Part shown: piece by piece, positions 45,076 to 53,100 of the stretch
Numbering within the stretch: the first letter of the stretch is position 1
Layout: every line of letters begins with the position of its first letter
Position numbers and translations under genes: made by a program
Assembly: GCF_008087625.1 (NCBI RefSeq)
Contig: NZ_CP042997.1
Span: forward strand, 2,046,001-2,110,000
Direction of reading: 5' to 3'
From: Aquisphaera giovannonii
GTDB taxonomy: Bacteria; Planctomycetota; Planctomycetia; Isosphaerales; Isosphaeraceae
Length of the DNA stretch: 64,000 nt
Notes under the pieces: generated by a model
The model's input: only the letters and a program-made list of their open reading frames with translations
What the model was told of the DNA's origin: nothing
Database searches by the model: none

Positions 45076-46065
45076 ATGGCTTCCGGCGAGCGGCGTCCGC
45101 CTTATTATCTCGGGATCGACCTCGGGGGAACGAACATCAAGGCGGGCGTCGTCGATGACGCCGGCAAGGCCCTGTCCTCCGTGAGCGTGGAGACCCTCGC
45201 GGAGCACGGGCCCGATTCGGGCATCGACAGGCTCGCCGAGGCCGCGGGCCGGGCCGTGGGGGAGAGCGGCATCCCCTGGGCCGACGTGGCGGGGGTCGGG
45301 CTGGGATCGCCGGGGACGATGGACCTCTCGCGGGGCGTCCTCCTGGAGCCTTCCAACCTGCCCGGCTGGGACCAGTTCCCGATCCGCGACCGGCTGGCGG
45401 AGCGGCTCCAGAAGAGGACCGTCCTCGAGAACGACGCCAACGCCGCGGCCCTGGGCGAACACTGGGTGGGGGCCGGGCGCGACTCGAACAGCCTGGTCCT
45501 GTTCACGCTCGGCACGGGGATCGGCTGCGGCATCATCCACGAGGGCCGCGTGCTCCAGGGCCGCCACAGCCACGGCGGCGAGTGCGGCCACATGATCATC
45601 CAGGCCGACGACGGCCGCCTCTGCTCCTGCGGCCGACGCGGGCACCTCGAGGCCTACGCCTCGGCGACCTCGCTGGTGAAGCGGGCCGTCGAGGCCCTGG
45701 CCGAGGACGACGCGCCGAGCCTCCTCCGCGACCTCGCGCCCGCCGAGCTGACGAGCCTCGCGATCGACGAGGCCGCTCGCTCCGGCGACGCACTGGCCTC
45801 GCGGCTGATGAGCGAGACGGCCCGGTATCTGGCCGTCGGCGCCGTGAGCGTGATGCACACGGTCGATCCGGACCTCATCCTCTTCGGCGGCGGGATGATC
45901 GGCGCCGGGCGGCCCTTCCTGGACGAGATCCACTCCCGCATCCGCTCCCTCACCTTCGCGATCCTGGCACGGGCCGTCCGGGTCGAGTACGCCGAGCTCG
46001 GCGGCGAGGCCGGCTTCATCGGGGCCGCGGCGTGCATCAGGGCGGCGGTCGGCGGCAGGGGGTGA
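45076..46065 (+). CDS. ROK family sugar kinase (glucokinase-like)
   Basis: 329 residues from ATG 45076. Phosphate-1 loop G-I-D-L-G-G-T-N-I-K-A-G (residues 13-24), V-G-L-G-S-P-G-T-M-D near residue 75, the catalytic region V-L-E-N-D-A-N-A-A-A-L-G-E (base Asp), L-G-T-G-I-G-C-G-I-I, and E-C-G-H-M-I with the zinc motif C-S-C-G-R-R-G-H-L-E-A-Y. The fourth position of the usual C-x-C-G-x2-G-C-x-E is His here, still a metal ligand. Adenosine motif F-G-G-G-M-I near the end. Glucose or another hexose is the likely substrate; ROK repressors are unlikely because no DNA-binding N-terminus exists. Confidence 0.9.
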   Translation: MASGERRPPYYLGIDLGGTNIKAGVVDDAGKALSSVSVETLAEHGPDSGIDRLAEAAGRAVGESGIPWADVAGVGLGSPGTMDLSRGVLLEPSNLPGWDQFPIRDRLAERLQKRTVLENDANAAALGEHWVGAGRDSNSLVLFTLGTGIGCGIIHEGRVLQGRHSHGGECGHMIIQADDGRLCSCGRRGHLEAYASATSLVKRAVEALAEDDAPSLLRDLAPAELTSLAIDEAARSGDALASRLMSETARYLAVGAVSVMHTVDPDLILFGGGMIGAGRPFLDEIHSRIRSLTFAILARAVRVEYAELGGEAGFIGAAACIRAAVGGRG

Positions 46066-46287
46066 AGGTCGGCTCCCGTCCCGACGACGCGGGATCGCGG
46101 CGGCAGCACCGCGCAAATCATCGCCATCCACATTCATCGTTAAAATCGATAAAGTTCGCACGCCGCCCGCCCGATAATCCTCTTGAAGACACCAATTCTT
46201 GACACGGGTCCCCGCCGTTCTGGCACGGGGGCGTCGTGTGGCTCCCATCCGCTGCATTCGATCACTTCCCAGCGAGGAGACGTGCCC

Positions 46288-47544
46288 ATGCCGGGACCAG
46301 GTGCATGGAGGACGACGGCTGGCATCGACGCCCGGCTGTCGTCGCTGCTGAAAGTCGGTTTCGTGGGGCTGCTCGGCCTCGCGGGATGGTCGGGAGAGGC
46401 CAGGGCCCAGGCGATCCCCGGGGTGCCCGGGGTCGGGGCGGGGGCCGTGCCCTCGGCGGTCTCCACGCTCGGCGGTGCCGCGGTGACGCCGGCTGCGGCG
46501 ACCGCCGCCCCGAGGTCGCTCTGGGGCTTCCTCGGCCTGACGCCGCAGAACTTCCAGGCGTGCAAGGACAAGCTGTGCAGCTGCCAGATCGGCCAGATGC
46601 TCAACAGCCTGCTGACGGGCCCGGTCGGGGCGGTCTCCGGCGGCTTCATCTCCCACCTCTGCCCCGTGGCGCCTTCGCAGGACGCCATCAATCAACTGGC
46701 GGCCAAGCCCAACGGCGCCGCGCAGGCCGCCGCGGCCAAGATCCAGGCCAGCGAGGCCGACGCCAAGGCCCGCGTCGCCGCGGTCGAGTACCTCGGCACG
46801 GTGGACTGCAGCCGCTTCCCGGAGGCCAAGGTCGGCCTGCTGGACGCCCTCTCGCTGGACCCGAATGAGTGCGTCCGCTACGCGGCGGCCCGGGCCCTCG
46901 GCAACGGATGCTGCTGCGACCAGGACGTCATCGAGAAGTTGCGGCTCTGCGTCGCGGGCGAGAAGGGTAAGGGGATCCCGGCGGAGACGTCGCCGCGGGT
47001 CCGGGCCGCGGCCTTCGCGGCGCTCCAGGGTTGCCTCACTCGCGTCCCCGAGGAGATCGAGGCGCCGGCCGAGCCCCCCCGCCGCCAGGTCTCCCCCGAG
47101 GGCGTCCTCCCCCAGCCCCTGCCGGATGACCGGAAGCGGGTCCGGCCCGAGGGCGCCGCGGCGAACACGTCCGACCCGTCGGCGGTGGTGGCCTCCGTCC
47201 GGCCGGCCCCCCGGGCCAAGTCGTTCGAGCAGACCGTCGTCGAGGCCCGCCGGACGCTCGTCGAGGCCTCGCAGCATCCCGTCCCCCAGAATAATCTCGC
47301 CCCCGGCCACAAGTCGGTCTTCGGGGCCCTCGCCAAGGCGCGGCGGGACATCGACGCGAAGTCACGCCAGGCCCGCCCGGCGGGCAGCGACGCCGCGGCC
47401 GCCCCGATGGACCCATCGGTCGTGCCCAGCTCGTATGCCCCGGCGGCCCAGGGCGGCTCCCGCGACGAGGCACAGGCGCCCTCGCAGAGCCCCGGCAAGC
47501 GCGGGCTGTTCGGGCTCCTCGTCCGCCCCCGGAGTCCGGGATGA
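46288..47544 (+). CDS. Secreted Cys-rich protein with HEAT-like helices
   Basis: 418 residues from ATG 46288 (GAGGAG about 8 bases upstream). A signal peptide spans about 1-41 (S-S-L-L-K-V-G-F-V-G-L-L-G-L-A-G-W ending A-R-A-Q-A). Then P-G-V-P-G-V-G-A-G-A, a Cys cluster A-C-K-D-K-L-C-S-C-Q-I-G near residue 90, and alpha-helical repeats with N-E-C-V-R-Y-A-A-A-R-A-L-G-N-G-C-C-C-D-Q-D-V (HEAT or PBS-lyase-like; about 150-250). The C-terminal 170 residues are Pro/Arg/Ala-rich. Found next to, and in the same direction as, another Cys-rich secreted gene. No catalytic family recognised. Confidence 0.75.
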   Translation: MPGPGAWRTTAGIDARLSSLLKVGFVGLLGLAGWSGEARAQAIPGVPGVGAGAVPSAVSTLGGAAVTPAAATAAPRSLWGFLGLTPQNFQACKDKLCSCQIGQMLNSLLTGPVGAVSGGFISHLCPVAPSQDAINQLAAKPNGAAQAAAAKIQASEADAKARVAAVEYLGTVDCSRFPEAKVGLLDALSLDPNECVRYAAARALGNGCCCDQDVIEKLRLCVAGEKGKGIPAETSPRVRAAAFAALQGCLTRVPEEIEAPAEPPRRQVSPEGVLPQPLPDDRKRVRPEGAAANTSDPSAVVASVRPAPRAKSFEQTVVEARRTLVEASQHPVPQNNLAPGHKSVFGALAKARRDIDAKSRQARPAGSDAAAAPMDPSVVPSSYAPAAQGGSRDEAQAPSQSPGKRGLFGLLVRPRSPG

Positions 47545-47720
47545 TCCGGGCCCGGATCCCGAGCGCAACGCCCCGTCCGTTCCCGTCCCCACACGTCGTC
47601 CGATGCAGGTCCTTAACGCCTCGTCCACATCTCCCATCGAACACATCTCCCCGAATCGGTCTCGACCGCTCGTGCGGCAGGGCGCAAACCCCCTGCCCAG
47701 GGATGAAAGGAGTCAGTCAC

Positions 47721-49937
47721 GTGAAAGCGGAGGCTTCGCGTCGAAACTGGATTCGGAAGGGGGCCTGGGCCGTCCTCGCCGCCCTGGTACCGGCATCCGA
47801 GTCCCCGGCCATCGCCGACGGCGATCGGGCCCAGGGGCAGGCGTTCTCGCCGATCGCGGCCGCGTCGCCGAGCGACCCGGGGGCGGCTGCATCGGGCTCC
47901 GGCCGCCGCACCACGGTCCCGCCGCCTCGCCCGTTCAGCGAGGTGAAGCGGCGAGGGCTCCTCGGGCGTACGGACGATGCTCGCAGGTCCGCCCCGATCC
48001 CGCCGCCTCGCATCTTCGTGGCCGACAAGCCCGCGGTCACGGCCTCGGCGTCGGTCTCGCCGCCCGAAGTCCCGGCCCCCGCGCCGGCCGATGCCCCGGC
48101 CCCCGCGCCGGCCGTTGCCCCGGCCCCGGCTACCGCGGCTGCCGCGGTTCCTGCCCTGGCCGAGGCCCCGGCCCCCGCGCCGCCCGCGGCCCCTCCGGTC
48201 GAGACACAACCCGTGCTCGCCGCGAGCCCGATGGCGGACCCCATCGAAGTCGGGCCGTCGGCCGCCGAGCGGCCGCGGGAACTGGAAGCCGCGTTGAAGT
48301 CGCTCGGAGCGAGGTCGACGTCCCCGAGCGATTCGGGGCCCGCCCCCGACTCCGCGGCGGCGAAGCTCGACGAGCCCGTCGGGGAGCCCGCGCGACCCGT
48401 CCCGTCGAGCATCGACCAGTCACCTGCGCCGTCCCCTGCGGCCGATGACGCCTCGCCAGCGGCCACGCCCGCTCCCGCCCTCGCCGTGCCGGAACTTGAT
48501 GCCCGACCCGCGATCGAGCCCGCCGCCGAGGCGAAGCCGGAGCCCGAGCACGTCGAGGCGAAGCCCGCCGTCGATGCCAAGCCGGCGCCGGTGCCCGCCG
48601 AGGCCCCCGCTGCTCCGGCCGCCGCGTCCGAGCCCGCCGGGCAGCAGACCCCGAAGCCCTCACCCGCGCCGGTGCCGGCCAGGGCCGTCGCGGCGTCCGC
48701 GGCCACCTCGACCGGGCCAGGGCCCGACGCCCCCACGAGCCCCGCGGGAGCGGCGACGCCCGCCGACGCCGCCGCCGCCCTCGTCCTGAAGCAGCCGGAT
48801 GCGGCGAAGACGGCCGACGACGAAGTCGAGAAGGCCGCCTGCACGACCTGCGGCAGCCATCACGGCATCTCCGACGGCCATGTCTTCACCGGTTGTGCCA
48901 ACGGCAAGTGCATCCCGGGCCGCCCGCCGTGCAACCCCCCGGCCAATGAATGCGATACGATCGTCGGGGCCTTCTGCCAGAGGCTCTACGAATGCCTCTG
49001 CTGCCCCGATCCTTGCTACAAGCCCGTCTGGGAGCCCGCGGCCAACGCGTCGTTCTTCGCGGACTACGCACGGCCCCGCACCGTGACGCGGCTCCGCTAC
49101 GACAACCTCGAGGCCATGAGCCGCCCGGACCGCAACCAGTTCATGATGAACCAGGTGAATCCCAGGGGCCGAGGCGTCTTCAATCCCATGGCGCGGCTCC
49201 AGCAGGTCTCCGTCTACCAGGAGGCGGCGGGCGAGCGCGGCAGCCTGTTCGTGGAGTACCCTTACCGCCAGCTCAACTCGAACTGGGCCCCCACCCAGGC
49301 CGGCTTCGGCGACGTCAACTTCGGCATCAAGTCGCTCTGGTTCGACTGCGAGATGCTCCAGGTCGCCTTCCAGCTGCGCACCTACATGCCCAGCGGCAAC
49401 TTCCAGGACAACCTGGGGACCGGCCAGTTCGCCATCGACCCTTCGATCCTGACGTCCTTGAAGCTCGGGCCGACGACCTTCTTCCAGGGGCAGTTCGGCA
49501 ACTGGACGCCCCTGGGCGGACCCTCGAGCGCGACCCTCAACATCCCGGCGCGGATGCCGGGCACGGGGGCACTGACGTCCATCAACGGCGGCAAGCAGGC
49601 GGGCGGCATCTTCTACTGGTTCATGAGCCTGAACCAGGTGCTGTGGTACTACACGCCGGACAGCCCGCTGACCGCGACCCTCGAGATGGACGGCTGGTCG
49701 TTCGAGAACGGGGGCTACACCACGGCCGTGCGGCCGAAGATCGGGTCGGGAGGGACCGGTGCGCTGACGCGATACGGCCGGGCGGACGGCGGCGGGGTGT
49801 CGTACTTCAACATCGGCCCGGGCCTCCGGCAGTCGATCTGCAACCGGGTGGACTTCGGCGGCGCCATCACCTGGGCGACCGACACGGCCCACTGGGCCCA
49901 GCCCTGGTTCCGCTTCGAGGTCCGCTTCCTCTTCTGA
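47721..49937 (+). CDS. Outer-membrane beta-barrel protein with Pro/Ala stalk and Cys-rich head
   Basis: 738 residues from GTG 47721, chosen for AAAGGAG at 47706-47712; in-frame ATG 47703 overlaps that site. A weak signal sequence W-A-V-L-A-A-L-V-P-A-S is near residue 15. Residues about 80-370 are a Pro/Ala-rich stalk with short tandem repeats (P-A-P-A-D-A-P-A-P-A-P-A-V-A). Residues 373-434 carry 14 or more Cys (A-C-T-T-C, G-C-A-N-G-K-C, Y-E-C-L-C-C-P-D-P-C). Residues 440-738 alternate polar and aromatic residues and end in E-V-R-F-L-F, the terminal Phe typical of outer-membrane barrels. It may link the outer membrane to the envelope. Confidence 0.75.
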   Translation: MKAEASRRNWIRKGAWAVLAALVPASESPAIADGDRAQGQAFSPIAAASPSDPGAAASGSGRRTTVPPPRPFSEVKRRGLLGRTDDARRSAPIPPPRIFVADKPAVTASASVSPPEVPAPAPADAPAPAPAVAPAPATAAAAVPALAEAPAPAPPAAPPVETQPVLAASPMADPIEVGPSAAERPRELEAALKSLGARSTSPSDSGPAPDSAAAKLDEPVGEPARPVPSSIDQSPAPSPAADDASPAATPAPALAVPELDARPAIEPAAEAKPEPEHVEAKPAVDAKPAPVPAEAPAAPAAASEPAGQQTPKPSPAPVPARAVAASAATSTGPGPDAPTSPAGAATPADAAAALVLKQPDAAKTADDEVEKAACTTCGSHHGISDGHVFTGCANGKCIPGRPPCNPPANECDTIVGAFCQRLYECLCCPDPCYKPVWEPAANASFFADYARPRTVTRLRYDNLEAMSRPDRNQFMMNQVNPRGRGVFNPMARLQQVSVYQEAAGERGSLFVEYPYRQLNSNWAPTQAGFGDVNFGIKSLWFDCEMLQVAFQLRTYMPSGNFQDNLGTGQFAIDPSILTSLKLGPTTFFQGQFGNWTPLGGPSSATLNIPARMPGTGALTSINGGKQAGGIFYWFMSLNQVLWYYTPDSPLTATLEMDGWSFENGGYTTAVRPKIGSGGTGALTRYGRADGGGVSYFNIGPGLRQSICNRVDFGGAITWATDTAHWAQPWFRFEVRFLF
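48070..48200 (+). repeat. Pro/Ala-coding tandem repeats
   Basis: Short GCCCCGGCCCCCGC-type units repeated in the stalk of the barrel protein gene, coding P-A-P-A motifs. Low-complexity coding repeats, prone to length change. Confidence 0.5.
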
Positions 49938-49973
49938 GCCGCCACGGACCTTGATGTATCGGACCACCCGCGC

Positions 49974-49994
49974 GGGGGCCCCTCGGGCCCCCGT
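49974..49994 (+). terminator. Possible terminator after the beta-barrel gene
   Basis: Nine-pair GC stem (49974-49982 with 49986-49994, 3-base loop) about 37 bases after the stop; no T-run follows, so it may be Rho-assisted or structural. Confidence 0.4.
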
Positions 49995-50094
49995 TCGCGT
50001 TGGCCCTTCGGTGCGAGCGGCACGGCGATGATTTTCATGGCGGGCGGACCCCATCCCGCGCCGCAGAAAATGGCCGGCGGGGCCTGTTTTCCGG

Positions 50095-50124
50095 TTCAGC
50101 AATCCGGCCCCGGCTCGTTATGAT
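50095..50124 (+). promoter_or_regulatory. Possible promoter of the VWA-caspase gene
   Basis: TATGAT (50119-50124) with weak TTCAGC (50095-50100) 18 bases upstream; transcript would begin about 45 bases before ATG 50176. Confidence 0.4.
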
Positions 50125-50175
50125 CCATGGATCGAGCGAGGCATTTCCGCTCCGGCAACTCGAGGTACCACGTTC

Positions 50176-53100
50176 ATGGCGGACGAGCGCGCCCGGCCCT
50201 CCCGGCCTTCCTGGAAGCGAGCAGGGGGCGATCCCCGGGCCGTCGAGCCGTCGTCCCACGCCTGGTCCCGGCGGAGCGTCTCCTCGGTCGCCCGCCCCGA
50301 TGCCCCCCGAACGAAGACCTGGAAGGTGGCCGGCGTGGTCGCGGCCCTGGCCGCCTGCATCGCGCTGATCCTGTTCCTGATCCTCGTCTTCCGCCCGCCC
50401 CGCCCCGCCGCCGTCGTGCTGGTGGGGGCCGACTACGCGGGCAACCTGGCCGTCCCGCACAACCTGCTGGGCTGGAAGGGGCTCCAGGGGCTGGAGGCGG
50501 TATCGAGGACGCCGCCCCGCTTCTCGCTCTTCCCGCCCCCGATGCTGCAGCTGGTGAGGGGCGGGGGCACGCCGCTGAACCTGGCCGAGGACTGGAAGGC
50601 CCTGGTCGACGACCTGAAGGTGTCCGCCAAGGGCTACCGGACGCTCCTGATCGCGGTCGCGCTCCACGGCGGCACGACCGCGGACTCGGCCTACCTGCTC
50701 CCCGGCAAGGCCACGGGGCGGGAGGCGGATCGGCTCGACCTGCTGCAGGTCATCCGGTCGATGGACGAGCTGCCGCAGGAGCAGAACAAGGTCCTGGTCC
50801 TCGAGGGCGCCCTCGTGCCGGCGGACTGGCGGCTCGGGATGCTCTACAACGACTTCGGCCGCCGGCTCAGGGACCTCGAGCCCGAGATCCGGAAGGTGAA
50901 GAACCTCTGGGTGCTCAGCGGCTGCGACGTGGACCAGCAATGCTGGGCGTCGGAGGGCATGGGCCGCACCGCGTTCTTCCACTACATCATCGAGGCCCTG
51001 AGCGGCGAGGCGGCCGGCCACGGCATGCGGCTGAACCTCCAGACGCTCCACGACTACGTCCGCCGCAAGGTCCGCAACTGGGCCTGGAACGCGCGGGGGG
51101 CCATCCAGGAGCCGGTACTCCTGCCGAGGACGGCGGACACGGCGGGGAGCGGCGGCGAGCCACCTCGCCGCCCGGCGGCCGGCGTCCACCTCGCCACGGC
51201 GGAGGCGGCCCCCGCCTCCGAGACCCCGCCGGAGCTCGACCGGACGATGCTGTCGGAGCGATGGCGGGCCTTCCACGAGCTGGACGGCCTGCTGCCCCAC
51301 CCCTCCACCTACTCGCCCCGGCGATGGCGCGAATACCGCGCGACCCTGGTCCGGCTCGAAGAGCTGGCCCGCGCGGGCGCCTCGGCCCAGCAGCTCGCGC
51401 CGCTGGACGAGCGGCTGGGCGTCCTGGGCGCCCGGCTCCGCGCCGACAGGTCCTTCGCGAAGATCACGGAGTCGCCCCAGCACAACCTCGTCATGGGCGT
51501 GGTCCAGGGGGCGGTGATCGACCCCAGGCGGGGGAGCGAGCCCGAATTCAGCCGGCTGTGGAGCCCGCCCCCGGGCACCGACCCGTCGAAGGTGTGGGAC
51601 GAGCTCCGGGGCAAGTTCCCGGACGGCGACGCCGAGCCGGCCCAGCCGCTCCGCTGCCGGGTCGACGACTACCTGCTTCAGCGGGCCGCCGCCGACCCGC
51701 AGCATGACCTCGCGACCGCGGTCGACCGGCTGAGGCAGCAGACGCGCGGCACGCAGTATCCCCAGCCGGTCGAGGCCCACTTCGCGGCCATGCTGGAGCG
51801 GTCCCTCCGCGGCGAGCGGGCCCGCCCCCAGGCCTTCTGGCCGCGCGTCCGGCGGGCGCTCCTGGTGCGTCGCCTCGCGGAGCGGGTGACGCTCGGCATC
51901 CCGGAGGGCCGGCCCGGCTATGCCGCCAGCGAGCGGCTCGCCCCCTGGCTCCGCGAGCTCGTGGACCGGGCCGACGACCAGCGTCGCCTCGGCGAGGACC
52001 AGCTCCTCGCCTCGGACGAGGCGGCCTGGGCCCGCGCGGATCAGTCCCTGGCCGCCGCGGAGCAGCTCTACCGCGAGGCGTCCTCGCGCGGCGAGCTGGT
52101 CCGCAAGGCGATCCTCGCCCGCGACCTCGCCCTCTCGACGCTGCCGGACTACGCCCGGTGGATGGGGCGTCGCCGGCCGGAGGACCTCGGCAAGGACGAC
52201 CTCGCCGCGGTGGTCCTGGAGCTCTGGGACCAGGTGCATCGCCTCTCCGATCGCCTGGAGGCGCCGGGCGAGGAATCGGCGGCCTCGCTCGAGAAGCTCC
52301 AGAAGGGACTCTCCACGGGCCTGGAGGCGCTCGGCAGGCGGTTCCGCCAGCACGCCGGCGGCCTGGCGGGTGATCGTCGCCCGGAGGAGTGCGAGCCCAC
52401 CGCGTCCGCGGCGGCCGTGCCGTTCGCCGACGCCGCGGAGGACTCGCTCCGCGGGGCCCTCTGGGACCGACTGGACGCCATCCGGAAGCATGACCGGAAG
52501 CTCTCCGAGGGCGGCGATACCCCCGAGCCGGCGGCGGCCGACGCCGACCGCGTCGCCGACTCCCTCCGCCGCCGGAGCCGCCTCCAGGGACGCATGGCGA
52601 TGGCGACGCTCGGGCGCGACCGGTTCGACGCGCCGGCGTTCAAGGATGCCCCCCCGTTCGATCAGGTCCTCAAGCGGATCGAGAGCGCCTTCGAGGAGGG
52701 CGGCCAGCAGGCCTGGTGGCGGTCCATCGCCGAGGCCGGGGACGCGATCGGGCTGCGATGGCGGGGCCTGGGCCCCGAGGTCGAGGGCCTGACGAAGGAG
52801 GAAGGTCCCGACGCCGACCCGGCGCGGCTCCTGACCAGGCTCTCCCTCGCCGAGCGCCTCGATCGCCTGATCGACGGGGGCGAGGAGCCGCTCCCGGACT
52901 CCCGGCCCGAGGCCGCGTCGCTCGGCCGCGGGCTGCGGATCCGCGGCCTCCTGCTCTGGCTGGCCGAGCGAGCGTGGCGAGACCACTGGTTCGACGAGGA
53001 TCCGAAGGCCGTCTCCCCCTATTACCGCACGGTCGCCACGCGGCTGGTCGGCGACGCGGCCCGGATCGCCGCGAAGGGGCCCGACCTCGCGCGCATCCGC

